From Loxodes magnus (taxonomy: Eukaryota; Ciliophora; Karyorelictea; Loxodida; Loxodidae), in NCBI GenBank assembly GCA_946699065.1, contig CAMPDV010000189.1, positions 62,001 through 126,000 on the forward strand: DNA of 64,000 nt. The letters run 5' to 3'. The notes under the pieces are model-generated. The model was not told where the DNA came from. It saw only the letters and a list, made by a program, of their open reading frames with translations, and made no database searches. Positions 24,735 to 36,742 of the stretch are shown here, piece after piece (position 1 is the first letter of the stretch; each line of letters begins with the position of its first letter). The translations under genes and the position numbers were made by a program.

Positions 24735-24767
24735 AGAGCGCGTAACACCTCGTTGGTGCGCAGCTCT
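24735..24767. other. GC-rich hairpin unique to copy C
   Basis: AGAGC-GCG-TAA-CACC-TCGTT-GGTG-CGC-A-GCTCT folds into a three-part stem with a 5-nt loop, a TAA bulge and one A bulge. It stands out in ~85% A+T surroundings and sits in a stretch absent from the A and B cassettes. It could be a small structured RNA, a protein-binding site or the scar of a small insertion. Confidence 0.5.
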
Positions 24768-25071
24768 TTATAATAAAAATAATATTTTTATCTAAGTTTT
24801 GCTAATTTTTATTAATTAGCAAATAAAATAGAAAGTCTGTAAATGTCAAAGGAATTTTTATCAGTGATTTTAAATAAAGAACATTATATTAAAAGGAAAT
24901 ATTTAATTTATAAAAAATGCTTACAAGAAAAAATTAAAAATCTTTAAATTCTAAAACATATTTATTTTTTCGATATAAATAAGAATAGAGATAAATTTAC
25001 AAAGTTTTAAAATTAAAAATTTTTTAAAGAAGAAAAGTACGTAAAAATAGAGAGATTTTAATTATGCTTTT

Positions 25072-25120
25072 ACTCAGCGTTTTACACTACAAGACATTTT
25101 TTGGACAGACTATTTTTTTT
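25072..25120 (-). repeat. ~55-bp interspersed motif, copy C2
   Basis: Reverse complement of the A/B motif (CTCAGCGTTTTACACTACAA), 600 bp beyond C1. Confidence 0.8.
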
Positions 25121-25316
25121 TCAAAAAATTTCTAAATAATATTGTGTGTATAAATGCATAAGAAATCTATTAATAAAAATTTTTAAAGAATGAGTTGCTA
25201 AATTGAAGTTAGACTTAATTTTGAAGGCATTTCTACAAAGAAAGGGCTGAGTTTTTAAAATTAAAAAAGAATTGTAAATGTAAAGATAGCCAAATCTGTA
25301 AAATTTTAATTTTAAT

Positions 25317-25365
25317 TCTTTCAGCATTTTTCACTACAGGATAAATTTGGACGGACTAAAGATTT
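25317..25365 (-). repeat. ~55-bp interspersed motif, copy C3 (diverged)
   Basis: TTCAGCATTTTTCACTACAG variant of the motif, 245 bp beyond C2, matching the A1-A2 spacing. Confidence 0.7.
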
Positions 25366-26387
25366 TGGAAAATTTAAAGACTAATACTTTAAGATGAAAT
25401 AATTTTTGTTGATGTTATTTCCACAGTAATTTGAATAAAGAAATTGATTAAGAGAAAGCATTTTAAAAATATTAAGATTAAATTTAATTTTTATAGAAGA
25501 TTTTGAATATTTTTGATTAATAAATGAAAAAAACGTTGAAGCATATTTTTTAAAATTGATTAATATTATTAAATTGGATTTTAATAAAATAAGAAAGATA
25601 TACGATTAATATTAAAAGAAAATTGAAGACCTTTGACTCTAAGAATTTTGAGTATTAAAATTTGATCTCTTGATGTTATACAATATGTTTAAATTATTTT
25701 TAACTAATATATTAAAAATAAGTTACCCTTTTTTATTAAATATAAATGATGATATACCTTAAAATTTTAGAATAAATAAAATATTTAATACTTTATTTAT
25801 GAATAAAGAGATACTAATTAAATATTTTATCTTGCACAAAAAATTTAGTTAAAAGGAGATTAAATAATTATAAGCAAAGTTAAATGTTAAGTAAAGGATT
25901 TAAAAATACTGTATTAAAGTATTAAGCTATTCATCAGCATCTAAAATTTTAACAATCTTACATTTTTATAATAAAAAATAGATTCTTTTAAATATTTATA
26001 GCATGAGAAATTTAATAGATATTCAATTAATTCTTAGAATAAATATAAAATTTTAAGTTTGAATCTATTTTATAACTATTTTATATATCACAACTATTTA
26101 TGTTTTATCAAGATTTTAACCTAAAAATAAAGCCTATACAATTAATTAATTTGTAAATCTAATAATTAATTGTTTCTATTTAAACAATTAGTAAATTAAT
26201 TTGAACTCAAATTTATTTTTTTATTATGCAAAATTAATGCTTCGAATTATCTATTTATTACCATATCTGTCAATAAAATCGGATCATTTTGCAAATTTTT
26301 AAGTTATTCGAGATTCTGATCTATATATGAATTTTTAACACTAAGTTTTATTTTGACTATGATTTAAAAAGGAAAAAAAGATTAATA

Positions 26388-27245
26388 ATGACTTTTACTC
26401 TTTAAATATCAAATTACAAGATATAAAAACAAGAAATTATTAAATAGCAAATTGAATAAACTCAAAAAGAAAAAGTAGACTAGGCATTATTGCTTAATCA
26501 AATTTCACCAGATTTTAACTAGTTTATATAAACTTTAAAATTCATTATTTATTCTTCAATCCCCTTAGTGTGTGCCAATTATAAATTTAGAACCAGTAGA
26601 ACTTATGTAGATGGGTTCAAAACTTAACACTTGGCTAGCATATAAAATGTTCAAGAAATGTTTAAATAGGTATGATTTTTTCAATCCTAAAGTTTTAAAT
26701 AAATGAGCCAAAATTTCCAGCTAATGAATGTAAATTGTTGAAAGTTAGAAAAAAATGTTTCCAATAAGCATGTTACTTTCAGTAAAATGGCCTAAATTTT
26801 TTAATTTAAATAGAATTAATTTACAAAAACAAATCATTTACAGCGAATTGGAAATAAGTGATCTTTATAAATCCTCCTTCTACGAAAAATAAATAAATAA
26901 GTAGTTAAAAATGCCAATAATATGTCTTCAGATGATGATTACTTGAAATTAAAAGCTAATAAAAATATAGAGGATATAAATTTTATAAAATTGTAATGCT
27001 ATTAAATAATATGCTTAGATTACTAACTATTCCAAATACTATAAAAAACTTAATATCTTACCAAGATTTATAATTCATCATAAATTATTTATTAATTATC
27101 AATCTAAAGTTTTATTAATATTTCTAATGTAAATTTAAAATTGAAATCCTGCTAAGCGGATTTATGGATATATAAATGATTTAAACATTTTTTATTAGAT
27201 TAAATGTAATTAATTAGTAATTTATCAACAACTCAGTAAACTTGA
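26388..27245 (+). CDS. Unknown protein
   Basis: From ATG at 26388 the frame reads MTFTLQISNYKIQKQEIIKQ and continues with well-mixed composition, including DQALLLNQISPDFNQFIQTL, CANYKFRTSRTYVDGFKT and NNMSSDDDYLKLKANKNIED, with several TAA/TAG (Gln) and TGA (Trp) codons. The in-frame TGA at 27243 is taken as the end, but past ~27090 another frame (NPAKRIYGYINDLNIF) looks more protein-like, so a short intron or a shift near 27090 is likely. No domain recognised. First gene after the copy C duplication. Confidence 0.4.
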
Positions 27246-27557
27246 ATATCCAACAGATTATTGATCTACATAAAATGTTTTCCTTTAAAAAGAATAACTA
27301 AAAACTATTTTATTATTATAGATCAATATTTTACAATATTTGCAGATAATTACCTTTTATAACTTTTAATACTTAGAATTAAACTATATTTTTATTCAAA
27401 AACTTATATTTAAATCTATTCCTAACATTTCCCATTATTTATCACATTACAAAACCAATTTAATCAATCAATACAAATCTTACAACCAACTATTACAAAC
27501 TTATTCAACCAATATTCCATTCCTACATTCTAAACATTAATACTAAAACCTATTCAA

Positions 27558-28027
27558 ATGGAAATTACCAAACTAATCAAAGGAGATAACCTTGACTAGA
27601 AGAGAAAAAGCAAAAGTCAATAAAATCTTCATCATAGAATAAAAGGCAAAAAATAAAAAGGTAACTAGGACATCATTTCACTAATTGAATAGGAAAACAA
27701 TTCCGTATATAGGTAATTTGATAAAATGAAGATAGTTCTCAGCAAAAGGATGAGTTAATTTTATCCTATAAAATAAATAAGAAAACTGATGATGCATCTT
27801 AAACAACTGTTTTTATAAACGACATTTTTATGAATTATTAAGATTGATATTGTATCTTATCAATTCAATGATTAGATAAAAATTTAAAGAATTTAGATAA
27901 CAAAAAAATTGAAAAAATGTATGAACTTAATTCTTCAAAAATAAAAACAGAAATAGAAGAAAAAGAAAAAGAAAAAGAGGTGAGGATACGGAAAATTTTG
28001 ATAATGCATAAAAAAGGATTAAATTGA
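27558..28027 (+). CDS. Unknown small charged protein with a 23-nt intron
   Basis: ATG at 27558, MEITKLIKGDNLDQKRKSKS. Removing a 23-nt GT-AG stretch (27713-27735) restores one frame of 149 codons: ENNSVY joins SSQQKDELILSYKINKK. It then runs through NYQD-TGA-YCILSIQ-TGA-LDKNLK, both TGAs fitting Trp, to a Lys/Glu-rich tail (KTEIEEKEKEKEV, likely coiled coil) and TGA at 28025. The two exons differ in frame, and the intron length fixes this exactly. No family recognised. The 3' end overlaps a convergent candidate gene. Confidence 0.5.
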
Positions 28028-28552
28028 GTTTGTAGTCTTAGAGAAAAGTTTCACAGTTAACTTTAATTTTCTCTGCTCTCTTCTAAACTACAGAATGTCA
28101 TAGGACTTCATTAGTCCGACATCTTTGTTTCCCCCAAAAATCCATTTGTTCTTCTGGTTTCTTCTCCAATTGTTATTCTAATCATTGATTCTTGAATTAT
28201 ATAATTTTTTCCATATTTATCCTGTCCTTGTTAGTCAAAAGTAGAATAGTTCTTCTAATGCTTGTTGCTTATTATTTCTTTCAATTTCTGTTTTCTTTCA
28301 ACATTTTTTCAGCAGTGATTCTTTTAGCATATGTAGCAACGGATTTTTCTAAGATGGAAATTTATCTTATTTGTATAGATATTGAGATTCAATTTACATT
28401 GGAATACTTGATTACTAATCTAAAGCTTTTTAAACTACTACTTACTATTATTCTTACTTTTCTTACAGTTCATTTATTTGCTTTTAAAATTAAAAAAATT
28501 GGAATTAAAACACTCGAGAAACTTCATTGAATTATTTTTCAATCTCTTCCAT
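27935..28552 (-). CDS. Unknown Gln/Lys-rich protein
   Basis: ATG at 28552 opens 205 codons: MEEIEKQFNEVSRVF, a Gln-rich helix (KQINELQEKQEQQQ), KTEIERNNKQQALEEL, KKLYNSRINDQNNNWRRNQK and FGGNKDVGLMKSYDIL. Two internal TGAs (LLKKC-W-KKTE, LFYF-W-LTRT) fit Trp. The next in-frame TGA is at 27937-27935; sequence after ~28025 looks non-coding, so the true end may be earlier. Converges with the gene ending at 28027. The hydrophobic open frame on the other strand (28192-28530) is its shadow. Confidence 0.45.
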
Positions 28553-29116
28553 TTTAATTACTATTTATGATTAAATCTTATTAAAAAATCCTTTCATAGA
28601 TGGAAATTATAGGTCTAGTTATTCAATCAGATTTCTTGCATGTTTTCTAGTTTTTCTATCTTTTATATTTGCTATTTTAATTATATTACATTCTAGTTAT
28701 TCGTTATTCCATCAATTATATAAATCTACCTTATATTATATTTATTATTGACCAAATGGAAGAGAGTAATAACTTTCTACATAAAAAATGGTTGAGAAAT
28801 TAAATCCCAATAAAAAAAGGACACTTCAGTTGAATGCGAATCTACAGAAATGATGATAAAAACTAGCAAAAATAATAAAATAAAGTTATAAATATTTTAA
28901 ATTTAAATACTATAAAATATTAATTTGGACTATGAAATCATTTAGTTTTCATATAAGGATAAAAATAAATTAATTCTATAAAACTAAAACTATATATCCA
29001 ATAAATTATAAAACTAATTCCTAAAATTAATAATTCAAAAGCATATTTTATTTAATTATTTTAAAGAAACTACTTTAAATTTTTTTACAAAAAAGATTAT
29101 ACTTTAAAATAATTAA
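28553..29116. other. Intergenic, divergent gene starts
   Basis: A+T-rich gap between two divergent candidates. A 59-codon frame at 28756-28935 (MEESNNFLHKKW) is too short to judge. Confidence 0.35.
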
Positions 29117-30007
29117 ATGGATAAATGAGGCTAAATTAAAAGTCATATTATTGAAAAAAGTAATGCTAAAGAAAATGGAAAATAGTTGATTGAAAATTGA
29201 AAATTGAAAATTGAAAATTTTAATAATAAAAAATGCAATAATAATTATAATTAAGATTATAAGTATTACAAATTAATCCCAATGCTACTAAATATTGAAA
29301 CTATTTTATTTTTAAATAGTTTCTAATATAAAAAGCTAAAGATTAATTTCATTATGATAAATAAGAATTGTTTTTTATCTTAATTAAGTGAAATTAAAAG
29401 AAATAAATAAATTATAGTTAGAGATAATTTAAAAAAAAAATTATTAGAAATAATTTAAAAATGTAAGAAGAATTATTTAATAAAAGGTCAGTTAAAACTT
29501 TTAAGTTTCTTATTTGCTTATTTTCTATTCAAGGTTTTAAAATTAAAAAAAGTAATATTTGATTTAATTAAAAAAATGAAAGTGAGGTTTGAAAATTATT
29601 GAATAAATTTTGCAAGAGATAAAAATTAAATATAATAAACAGAATATTAAACTGAAAAATTTCTAAATAGTTTGAGTCTAATTTACAAAATAAATTTTAT
29701 TGGAAACAGAATTGAGTATTTTAAATTTAAAAAGTGGCAATTTAAAAGAAAGCTTAAATAAGTAATAAATATTTTTAGTAATAAATCTAATCACAAAAGT
29801 AAGTCTAATAAAATTAGAATGGAAAAAATCAAATAAAAATGGGAAGAATAATCTTAGATCAAAAAGAAAAAGAGTAGTAAAAATTAAAAAGCTATATTTA
29901 TTAAATAAAGAATAAATCTTTTAATCTTTATTATAATTTTAGTAAATATTTGCTTTTCGTTAGCTTATTTGAATAAATTTTTCATTTACTTAGATACTAA
30001 TATATGA
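29117..30007 (+). CDS. Unknown protein, C-terminal membrane segment
   Basis: ATG at 29117 and a continuous frame of 296 codons to TGA at 30005: MDKWGQIKSHIIEKSNAKE, a Lys-rich middle (KVIFDLIKKMKVRFENYW, FLNSLSLIYKINFIGNRIEY) and a probable transmembrane helix near the end (LLIFIIILVNICFSLAYL). Four internal TGAs read as Trp; TAA/TAG as Gln. No family recognised. The frame is A/T-driven, so composition evidence is moderate. Confidence 0.4.
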
Positions 30008-30661
30008 TATCTTGAATAAAGAAGGGAGATAGTATTAATTTAAAATTTAAGTAAATATTGGTAAAAAAAATTATATTATAGAGCATTTAGAACCACAAAA
30101 GCACGCAACTATTTTAAAAAGTTTTTTAAAATTTAAAAAGCTTCTTCGATAAAATCCTCCCCATTTCAAGTATTCCCTTGAAAATCTTGTCTTTAACTTT
30201 AAATGTATATGGAGACTAAGTTTTATACATGATATTTTTTCTAAACAGTCTGTTAATGGATATAAAGGGCATATCCATCGTATCAGATACTTCACACAAG
30301 AATTTATTTAAGAAAACTATAATTAAAAGAAAAACTAAAGTAAATAAACAAATAAAAAAACTATAGAAGAATTATGATTTTATTGGGCGAAAGATAAATC
30401 TTTTGTTTAGTCTGATAACTTTGTTTTATTGTATTGAAACTAAAATCTTAATGCACTTTTTCCAAATACTAATTATTCTTTTATTTAGTAAATTCCTGAG
30501 AAAAATGTTAATTTGTGAATATATTTCCGATTATTGTTTATAAGTTAATAGTTAGCTAAGTATATTTGGTCATAAGTTATTAGTAAATAATAATTAATTT
30601 ATTTAAATACTAAGTTAACTTTACATATGCTTTCATCTTTTTAATAATTTCTAGTTTCCAT
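29982..30661 (-). CDS. Unknown protein with one membrane segment
   Basis: ATG at 30661 begins METRNYQKDESICKVNLVFK, and the frame has no TGA for about 200 codons, unusual by chance here. FSGIYQIKEQLVFGKSALRF and KTKLSDQTKDLSF are followed by a hydrophobic stretch (SIVFLFVYLLQFFF). Past ~30310 a second frame (SDTMDMPFISINRL, KVKDKIFKGILEMGR) looks better than the continuing one, so an intron or shift may occur there. The end is uncertain; 29982 is the TGA of that second frame. Convergent with the gene ending at 30007. Confidence 0.4.
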
Positions 30662-30695
30662 TTGAATAAATGATATGAGACTTTTGAAGTAAAAA

Positions 30696-31025
30696 ATGAT
30701 AAATAAAGGAAGATATTTATTAAATAAGGTGAATTAGAATTTTGATATTATGTGAATTGTATTTATTTATCTTGACTCATGTTGGTTTAAAAATCTAAAA
30801 AGAAAGATGTTCAGGAATCATTTATTATATAGAATCTCTTCTAAACAAAAGCAGATCTTAAATATAATTTTACTACACAAACTAAAATTAGTTAGTTATA
30901 TTTCATCTAAAGAAGGATTATTGAAGTATATATCTCTATAAATAATTTTAAGAAATTATAGCTTATAATCTTATAATAAATTAACTAATTAATTAGTTAA
31001 TTTAAAACTACTCTAGAGATTCTGA
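30696..31025 (+). CDS. Unknown small protein
   Basis: ATG at 30696, 109 codons to TGA at 31023: MINKGRYLLNKVNQNFDIM, one TGA as Trp, KNLKRKMFRNHLLYRISSK and LVSYISSKEGLLKYISLQII. Starts only 34 bp from the divergent ATG at 30661, suggesting a shared promoter. No domain seen. Confidence 0.35.
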
Positions 31026-31405
31026 CTATAAAAGAAAATAGTAGAGAATTTTAGTAAAATTAGATATTTAATGACTACCTAATAAAGATATTAGAGATAA
31101 AATAATTATAATTAAATTATATTAAAAATATATTTATTACTATATATATAACTTCTAATCAAGGCTATATTGCTATATACTCTATATTATTTACATTTAT
31201 ATATTAATAAAATTAATAAAACACTATAGTTTATTTATCAACTTTAAAATGTTTCTATGATTACTAAGATATAATTTCTTGTAATTATCAAAGTAATTTT
31301 CTTTTTCATTTTTTCTCTATTCCTACTATTAGTTATCATTACTACTTTCCTTCAAACCATCAATAAAATTTTACGTTAAATCTTCCTAAAATTAATTTAT
31401 CTTTT

Positions 31406-31900
31406 ATGCATAATTTACTTAAAAAAAGTGTTTTAATTACGAAAATGCTTTTTCTTATTTATAGCTAATTCTCAGAAATTTAGTTATAAAGTATTTAGAT
31501 ATCATAAGGTTAGGAGGAAGATAATTAACTTACCAGAAGCTTAAGAATTTCTTTTTTTTAAAATATAGAAACTGATAAAGAATGTTTAGGGTTATTGTAG
31601 TTGAGAATTAATTTGAATGGAATAAATAATTTAGACTTACTATTAGTATTTTGATGTTTGAATATAAAGGTTAAATAAAAAGTAAGTAGGTTTTAGTAAA
31701 GGATTGAATAAGATATAGAAGTTCTAAATATTAGGTTAATTAAATAAATAGCTGAAGTAGCACTATTTAAAGGAAATATCTATGATAAAGAAGATTTATA
31801 CTTAGTTTGATTAAAAGAGGTTCATAATTTTAGTTTTATGAAATTAATGATTTAGGTTTCTTTGGAAAAATAAATAGCACTTATTCTAGTTAAGAATTGA
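31406..31900 (+). CDS. Unknown protein
   Basis: One frame from 31406 (MHNLLKKSVLITKMLFLIYS) to TGA at 31898, 164 codons: SQGQEEDNQLTRSLRISFFQ, NIETDKECLGLLQL, LNGINNLDLLLVF-W-CLN, RIEQDIEVLNIRLIKQIAEV, LFKGNIYDKEDLYLV-W-LKEV. The acidic residues and TGA placement support it over the competing frame, which also lacks breaks. The start could lie further upstream in the same frame. No family recognised. Converges on the TPR remnant. Confidence 0.45.
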
Positions 31901-33125
31901 AATAAATATCTTGATCTGTAGTAAGAACTGGTTTTGGTAGTTTATATGTGATAAATTTAATGTAATTAGATTATTTATAAGGATGAAGTTAAATGGCTTC
32001 ATTAAAGAATCTATTGCTTCTTTATATTTCTTAAAAATTGCTAAATATTTTCCTAAATAAGTATAAATATCAACAAAATAAGGATCAAATTGTTTAACTT
32101 TGCTAAGCAATAATTTGCTTCTTGGTATTTTCCTAATGTGTAAAAAATAGTTTTCCGTTGTAAGTTAGAGTTGATTTTGGATCTAGTTAAATAAATGTTT
32201 GATAGTAAGGATTTGTTTGTTCATATTTCTGAAGACTATAGAATTTACTTTTGCTCTAATAAGTTTTAATATAATTTGAAGCTATTTAAATAGCTTTGAT
32301 AAAGTATTATATTGTTCTGCATATTGGCAAAGCTTTGAGGACGTTTCTTTTATTATTATAAACATCAATAAAATTAGGATGGAGTTAAATAGTTTTTTGA
32401 AAGCAAAACTAAGACCTTTTTAGCTTACATAGGAGTGTTAGGTTTTCCCTTTTAAGCTGGAGTTTTGGATAATTTGAAATAGTTTGATCATAAGAATGAA
32501 TTTGTTCTTGTTTACCTATATGTTTGTTTTTGCACTGTAGCAGGAAAATAATTAGGATCTAGTTGATTTGTCATAAGAATTTAGTAGTTGTTAGGATATA
32601 TTTAAACTAATAGCGTTTCCTTTTCCATTATATGTAGGAAAATGGTTAGGATGGAGTTGCTTTGCTGATACTATGGTTGTTTATATTTACTTAGTTCAAA
32701 AGAGAATTTGCTTTATGAATATAAGATGAAGCATAATTAAATTCTATTTGGATAGCTCTTCATAGCAGTTTTTTCCTTGTTCATATTTATCTAGATTATT
32801 AAGAGAAGTCCCTTGAAATAAGCATTAATATTGGATAAGTTAAATAACAATATTATAGCAATCTATCGCTTCTTCATGATTTCTTCGATTAGTTAATTTA
32901 TTTTTAAAATAAGCAAAAGCATACCCTGATATGATGGTTATATTAAAACAATTAAACGCTTCTTTATACTTCTTCAGACTACCAAAAGAAGTTCCATAAA
33001 TATATTTAGCACCAATCATAATGGAATTAGTTGAGTAGCTCCGTGAAATAAATGAAAGCGCTTCTTGATATATTTATAAACTAGCAAAAGAAGGAATTTT
33101 CACGAATAAAGCATAAATGGTTGGT
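31901..33125 (-). pseudogene. TPR-repeat protein, decayed
   Basis: On the minus strand several tetratricopeptide-like units are visible in changing frames: KKYKEAFNCFN and NHEEAIDCYN at ~32860-32980, LDKYEQGKNCYEELSK at ~32760-32800, LGKYQEANYCLAKLN at ~32100, and FVDIYTYLGKYLAIFKKYKEAIDS in the open piece below 32110. The spacing between the units is about 34 codons or multiples of it. Repeated frame changes argue for decay, although introns cannot be excluded. TPR proteins normally mediate protein-protein contacts. Confidence 0.55.
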
Positions 33126-33604
33126 TGGTAGATTGATTGGTTGTAATTAGTTGATAATGAAGGTTGATCTAAGTAAGTATAAGCGTAATTTAATAGTTAA
33201 TTAGCATAATTTTTAGAGTCTAATTTTTAGATATTTGTAATTGAAAGTTAGTTTTTAAAGGTTTATAGTTTGGTATAATATACATATATGTATACTAATT
33301 TTAAGAATATATAGTATAGGTTTGAATAGTAATATAACTAAACTAAAGATTAGCAATCTAATATCTTAAGTATATGATATAGATACTATATATAAAATAG
33401 TTTAATTAATAGATCTAATAATCTTTTCATACTTTTGAAATAAGCAAGGAAATATTAGAGTTAGTAATCAGAAGCTTATATAATGATATAAAAAGTTATA
33501 TTAGTTTAGTATTAAGTATTGCTAAAACAAATAGAGTAAGATAATTTAAGTATACTAATATTTTGCTAATTTTAAACAGCTAATTATCAATTAGGATTTA
33601 GATA
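33126..33604. other. A+T-rich, no gene seen
   Basis: Short ATATATGTATACT-like palindromic tracts around 33280 only. Confidence 0.35.
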
Positions 33605-33919
33605 ATGTCTTATAGCTTAAATAATCAATTCAATCAAACCTTTCATTATTTTGCAATTCATTTACAAATCTACCTAACATTAGTCTCAATCAAATATTAA
33701 AACAACCTTCAAATATTAGCTACCATGCATAATAGATAAACACTAACTATATCTAAAAATAGGGGTTGCTAAGTAAAAATCATATAGAAGCTAAGCAATC
33801 TTTCTATTGGCAAGCTAAAATAAACATTCAAATATCTTTTATGTAAAAAGAAAAAATCTTAAGACTCGAAAAAATAGAAAGTTGTTAGAGGATATTTGAA
33901 AGTAAATTAGATAAAATGA
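33605..33919 (+). CDS. Unknown small basic protein (weak)
   Basis: ATG at 33605, 104 codons without internal TGA, ending TGA at 33917: MSYSLNNQFNQTFHYFAIHL to a Lys-rich end. Few acidic residues and no domain; could be chance. Confidence 0.25.
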
Positions 33920-35420
33920 TTAAGCATATTCCCAGGTTGGTTATATAAAGTTAAGATTAATTAGTAAATAAATAGTTGGTAATAAATATGATAATATAGA
34001 TTATATAATAAACTAGCTTATGTATAAATAAATATATGATTAATAAATATTTGGATTTAAAGGAATTAAATTAATTAATTATTTTAATAATAAAAGTAAA
34101 AATAAAGCTTTAAGTATGTTTAATTATTTAATATTATTTATAATCAAATATCTCATTTTAATTATCTTTTTTACTTTTTAGTTAAAAAAGAAATTTCTTT
34201 TTTAGTTCTAAAGATAATAGTTTATATGTTTAATATTTAAAAGAATAGTATAGATATTCTTATTTTTAATTGAGGCTACTTGAGTAATCATTTTAATTAA
34301 TTGAAGTAATTAGAACACACTAATTATTCCTTAAGTTATTTAATAAACTTCTATTTAGAATGGCAATAGGTTATTAATTTTGTTTATAAATAACATTATA
34401 ATTAAGCTTTAGTTTTAAAGGAGTAACATTAATTTCTTTATAAATAGAATAAATTTACTCTTTACTCTTTAGTTTATATTTAAAGTTCTAATCTAAATTA
34501 AATTATTTCAAAGAATCTAAATTTTAGCATTTAACTTAATTTGTAAATTATTAAAAGCACAAATAGACTACTTTAATCTACCTTTTTAGCAATGTACTTT
34601 ATATAATATCTATATATTAATTTATAAAGTGCTTAATTATTCTAGTATATATAAACTTGTTGTAAGTTAGTAAGGTTTCTCATTTAACACTTCTAAATAT
34701 AAATAAGAAAATATAAGCATTTAAGATTAATTAACTAATTCTTACACAGTAATTAAAATAACTAAATAAATAAAACATAAGTATAAAGAAATAGTATAAG
34801 ATATTTCATTAACCTAAAATTTATTATTCTCCCTTATGTCTCCCATACTACCATATTATTAAATTAGCCCATTATTACCATATTATCAATTTCATATTTC
34901 CTATTTTTACATTCATTTTTAATAACTTATACAATACATCAAAACAATATTTATATCAATCAAAAGTCCTTTAACTCACTACTTCTTTACCAACATCAAA
35001 TTTATTATACAAACTGGAGACCAAAAATATTTTATAATCAACAAACAAAATACCTAAAGTTATATGCATTTTAGTTTAGGGAATATTCTATACAAACTTT
35101 CAAATTCTACTAAAGGATTCTTCAGTTTATTTTATAAATCTAAATTAATATCTTTTAGATCAATATTTTACTTTAACCTATTTATTTTTAAATCCTATTT
35201 TAAAGATTAAGATAACTATAATGCTTTAACTATTTTTAATATGCAATATAATCAAATATCTTTAATTAGGAATTTAACTTTTAGTTTACTAATTCTTTTA
35301 TTTACTTTTATATATATAATTATTATATAACTTATAATCATTATTAATTATACTTCTATCAATCTCTTTTCTAATTTTTAACTACAGTATATTGCAACCT
35401 TCATAATCTTTCTCTGTCTT
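33920..35420. other. A+T-rich, no gene seen
   Basis: Long low-complexity stretch with no frame, RNA or repeat that I can support. Confidence 0.35.
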
Positions 35421-35425
35421 ATGCA

Positions 35426-36002
35426 TCATGATAGCGCATCAGCTGTTATTCTTTTCTCCTGGTCTTACTATAGATATTTGATTTAGATCATATTAATTGT
35501 CAAATTTTTATTAGAGTTTGAGTCTTTTACCTTCACACATTTGATTTGATAATCGTATTTGTACATTATCTCAAGTCTATAAATCTTACCCTCTGGAGTA
35601 ATTTACAGATTATTTAATTTTTCTCATTCCTTTTATAGTTTCTTATTTTTAATTTTTTGTTTATTTAAAATTTCTAGCAATTCTTATGAAATATTCATGC
35701 ATTTTACAGAGCAGCATCTAATATTTATCTTTTCTCTATTTTTTTACTAGCTGCATTGCTAGTTAATATAATATAATAATTATGAGGTAGATTATTCAAA
35801 AGAAGGCTTTCAGTAAATTAGTTTAATTTTTCCTCTGTCTACAGTATTCTCAAATCGAGTTCTTAAACTGAAGATGGTCCCAAGTTTCAGATTTTCTGTT
35901 TTAATTTTCTTGTTTTAGCATATTAATGTTAGCTTTAAGGCATTAAACTTGTTCTTTAAGTGAGTGTAGCTGTACTGATAGTAATTAGTTTATCTATTAC
36001 AT
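35426..36002 (-). CDS. Unknown protein with N-terminal coiled coil
   Basis: The N-terminal part, from ATG at 36002, reads as a heptad-like helix (NQLLSVQLHSLKEQVQCLKA, NMLKQENQN). The C-terminal part, in a frame shifted by one, reads CSVKCMNISQELLEILNKQK, KEWEKLNNLQITPEGKIY, KYDYQIKCVKVKDSNSNKN and DQEKRITADALS-TGA (35428-35426). The total span is 3n+1, so an intron of 3n+1 nt or a frameshift lies near 35880-35930. No family recognised. The gene may be intact with an intron or decayed. Confidence 0.4.
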
Positions 36003-36742
36003 ATATTTTAGAGAAGCATATGCTGAGAATCCATTTCATATGTCTATTGCAGAATTAATTTCTTAATTTGGTAAGTTTTGTTTGTGTTAAGAATAAATAG
36101 GATTAAAAATGGATTAGTAAAAGGGTAAGATGTTGTAGTTTTCTCTGGTGATATGAGAATGTAATAAAGGAATTTAGGCATATGAATATATAATAATTGA
36201 TATTTTTTGAATGTAAAAATAGGAAAATAATAATAATGTTAATTGTCTCTATTTATACAACTTTAATTAAAGGAATAAATTAAGAAATGCTAAATATTAG
36301 AAACTTTAAATGCTTCTTAAATATTACTTTAATCAAATTTTATAATTACTTCAAAGATAATTTACATCATAATATGAGAAGGCTTTTCAGAATAGTAACT
36401 TAACTAGTAAAATATTTTCTATATAATATATAAGATAAATGAAAAAGCTTAAAATATTTCAGGAAAGTTCTTTTAATTTTATTAATGTATTATCACAAAA
36501 TAATTCAAATCTACATTTTTTAAAACAAACATTAATTCCATAAATAAATGATTATAATTAGTCTATTAGGATAACTTTAATATTGCTTTAAAGTTGTTGG
36601 TTCTATATAAATTATTTTATATAAATAAGGGATAAAAAATGGAAATGTATTTGAGTTCATTAAAATATAAACTATAAGAATTCTTAGATAACTTAGAAAC
36701 TAATTTTTAATATTTAAGAAAACGGTGAGGCTATAATTAAAA

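Larger units (their letters stand above)
21310..26110. repeat. Segmental duplication copy C (inverted, without rDNA)
   Basis: Reverse-complement match to the WD40 gene and cassette flank of copies A and B, from the gene's 5' flank (divergence point ~21310) to sequence matching B at ~39095-39160 and possibly ~38990. It lacks rDNA, so it left the ancestral segment at the gene/rDNA junction or predates the linkage. More diverged than A is from B. Confidence 0.75.

Noticed and set aside
28192..28530. 112-codon hydrophobic plus-strand frame
   Set aside because: Starts at TTG after an in-frame TGA and lies opposite a better minus-strand frame with Gln/Glu/Lys-rich helices; the hydrophobicity is explained by antisense of A-rich codons.
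31430..31800. Alternative frame with LGGRQLTYQKLKNFFF and a 16-nt intron
   Set aside because: Another frame (GQEEDNQLTR... RIEQDIEVLN) runs through without any intron and has a better charge pattern. It shows how misleading openness is when no codon is a strict stop.
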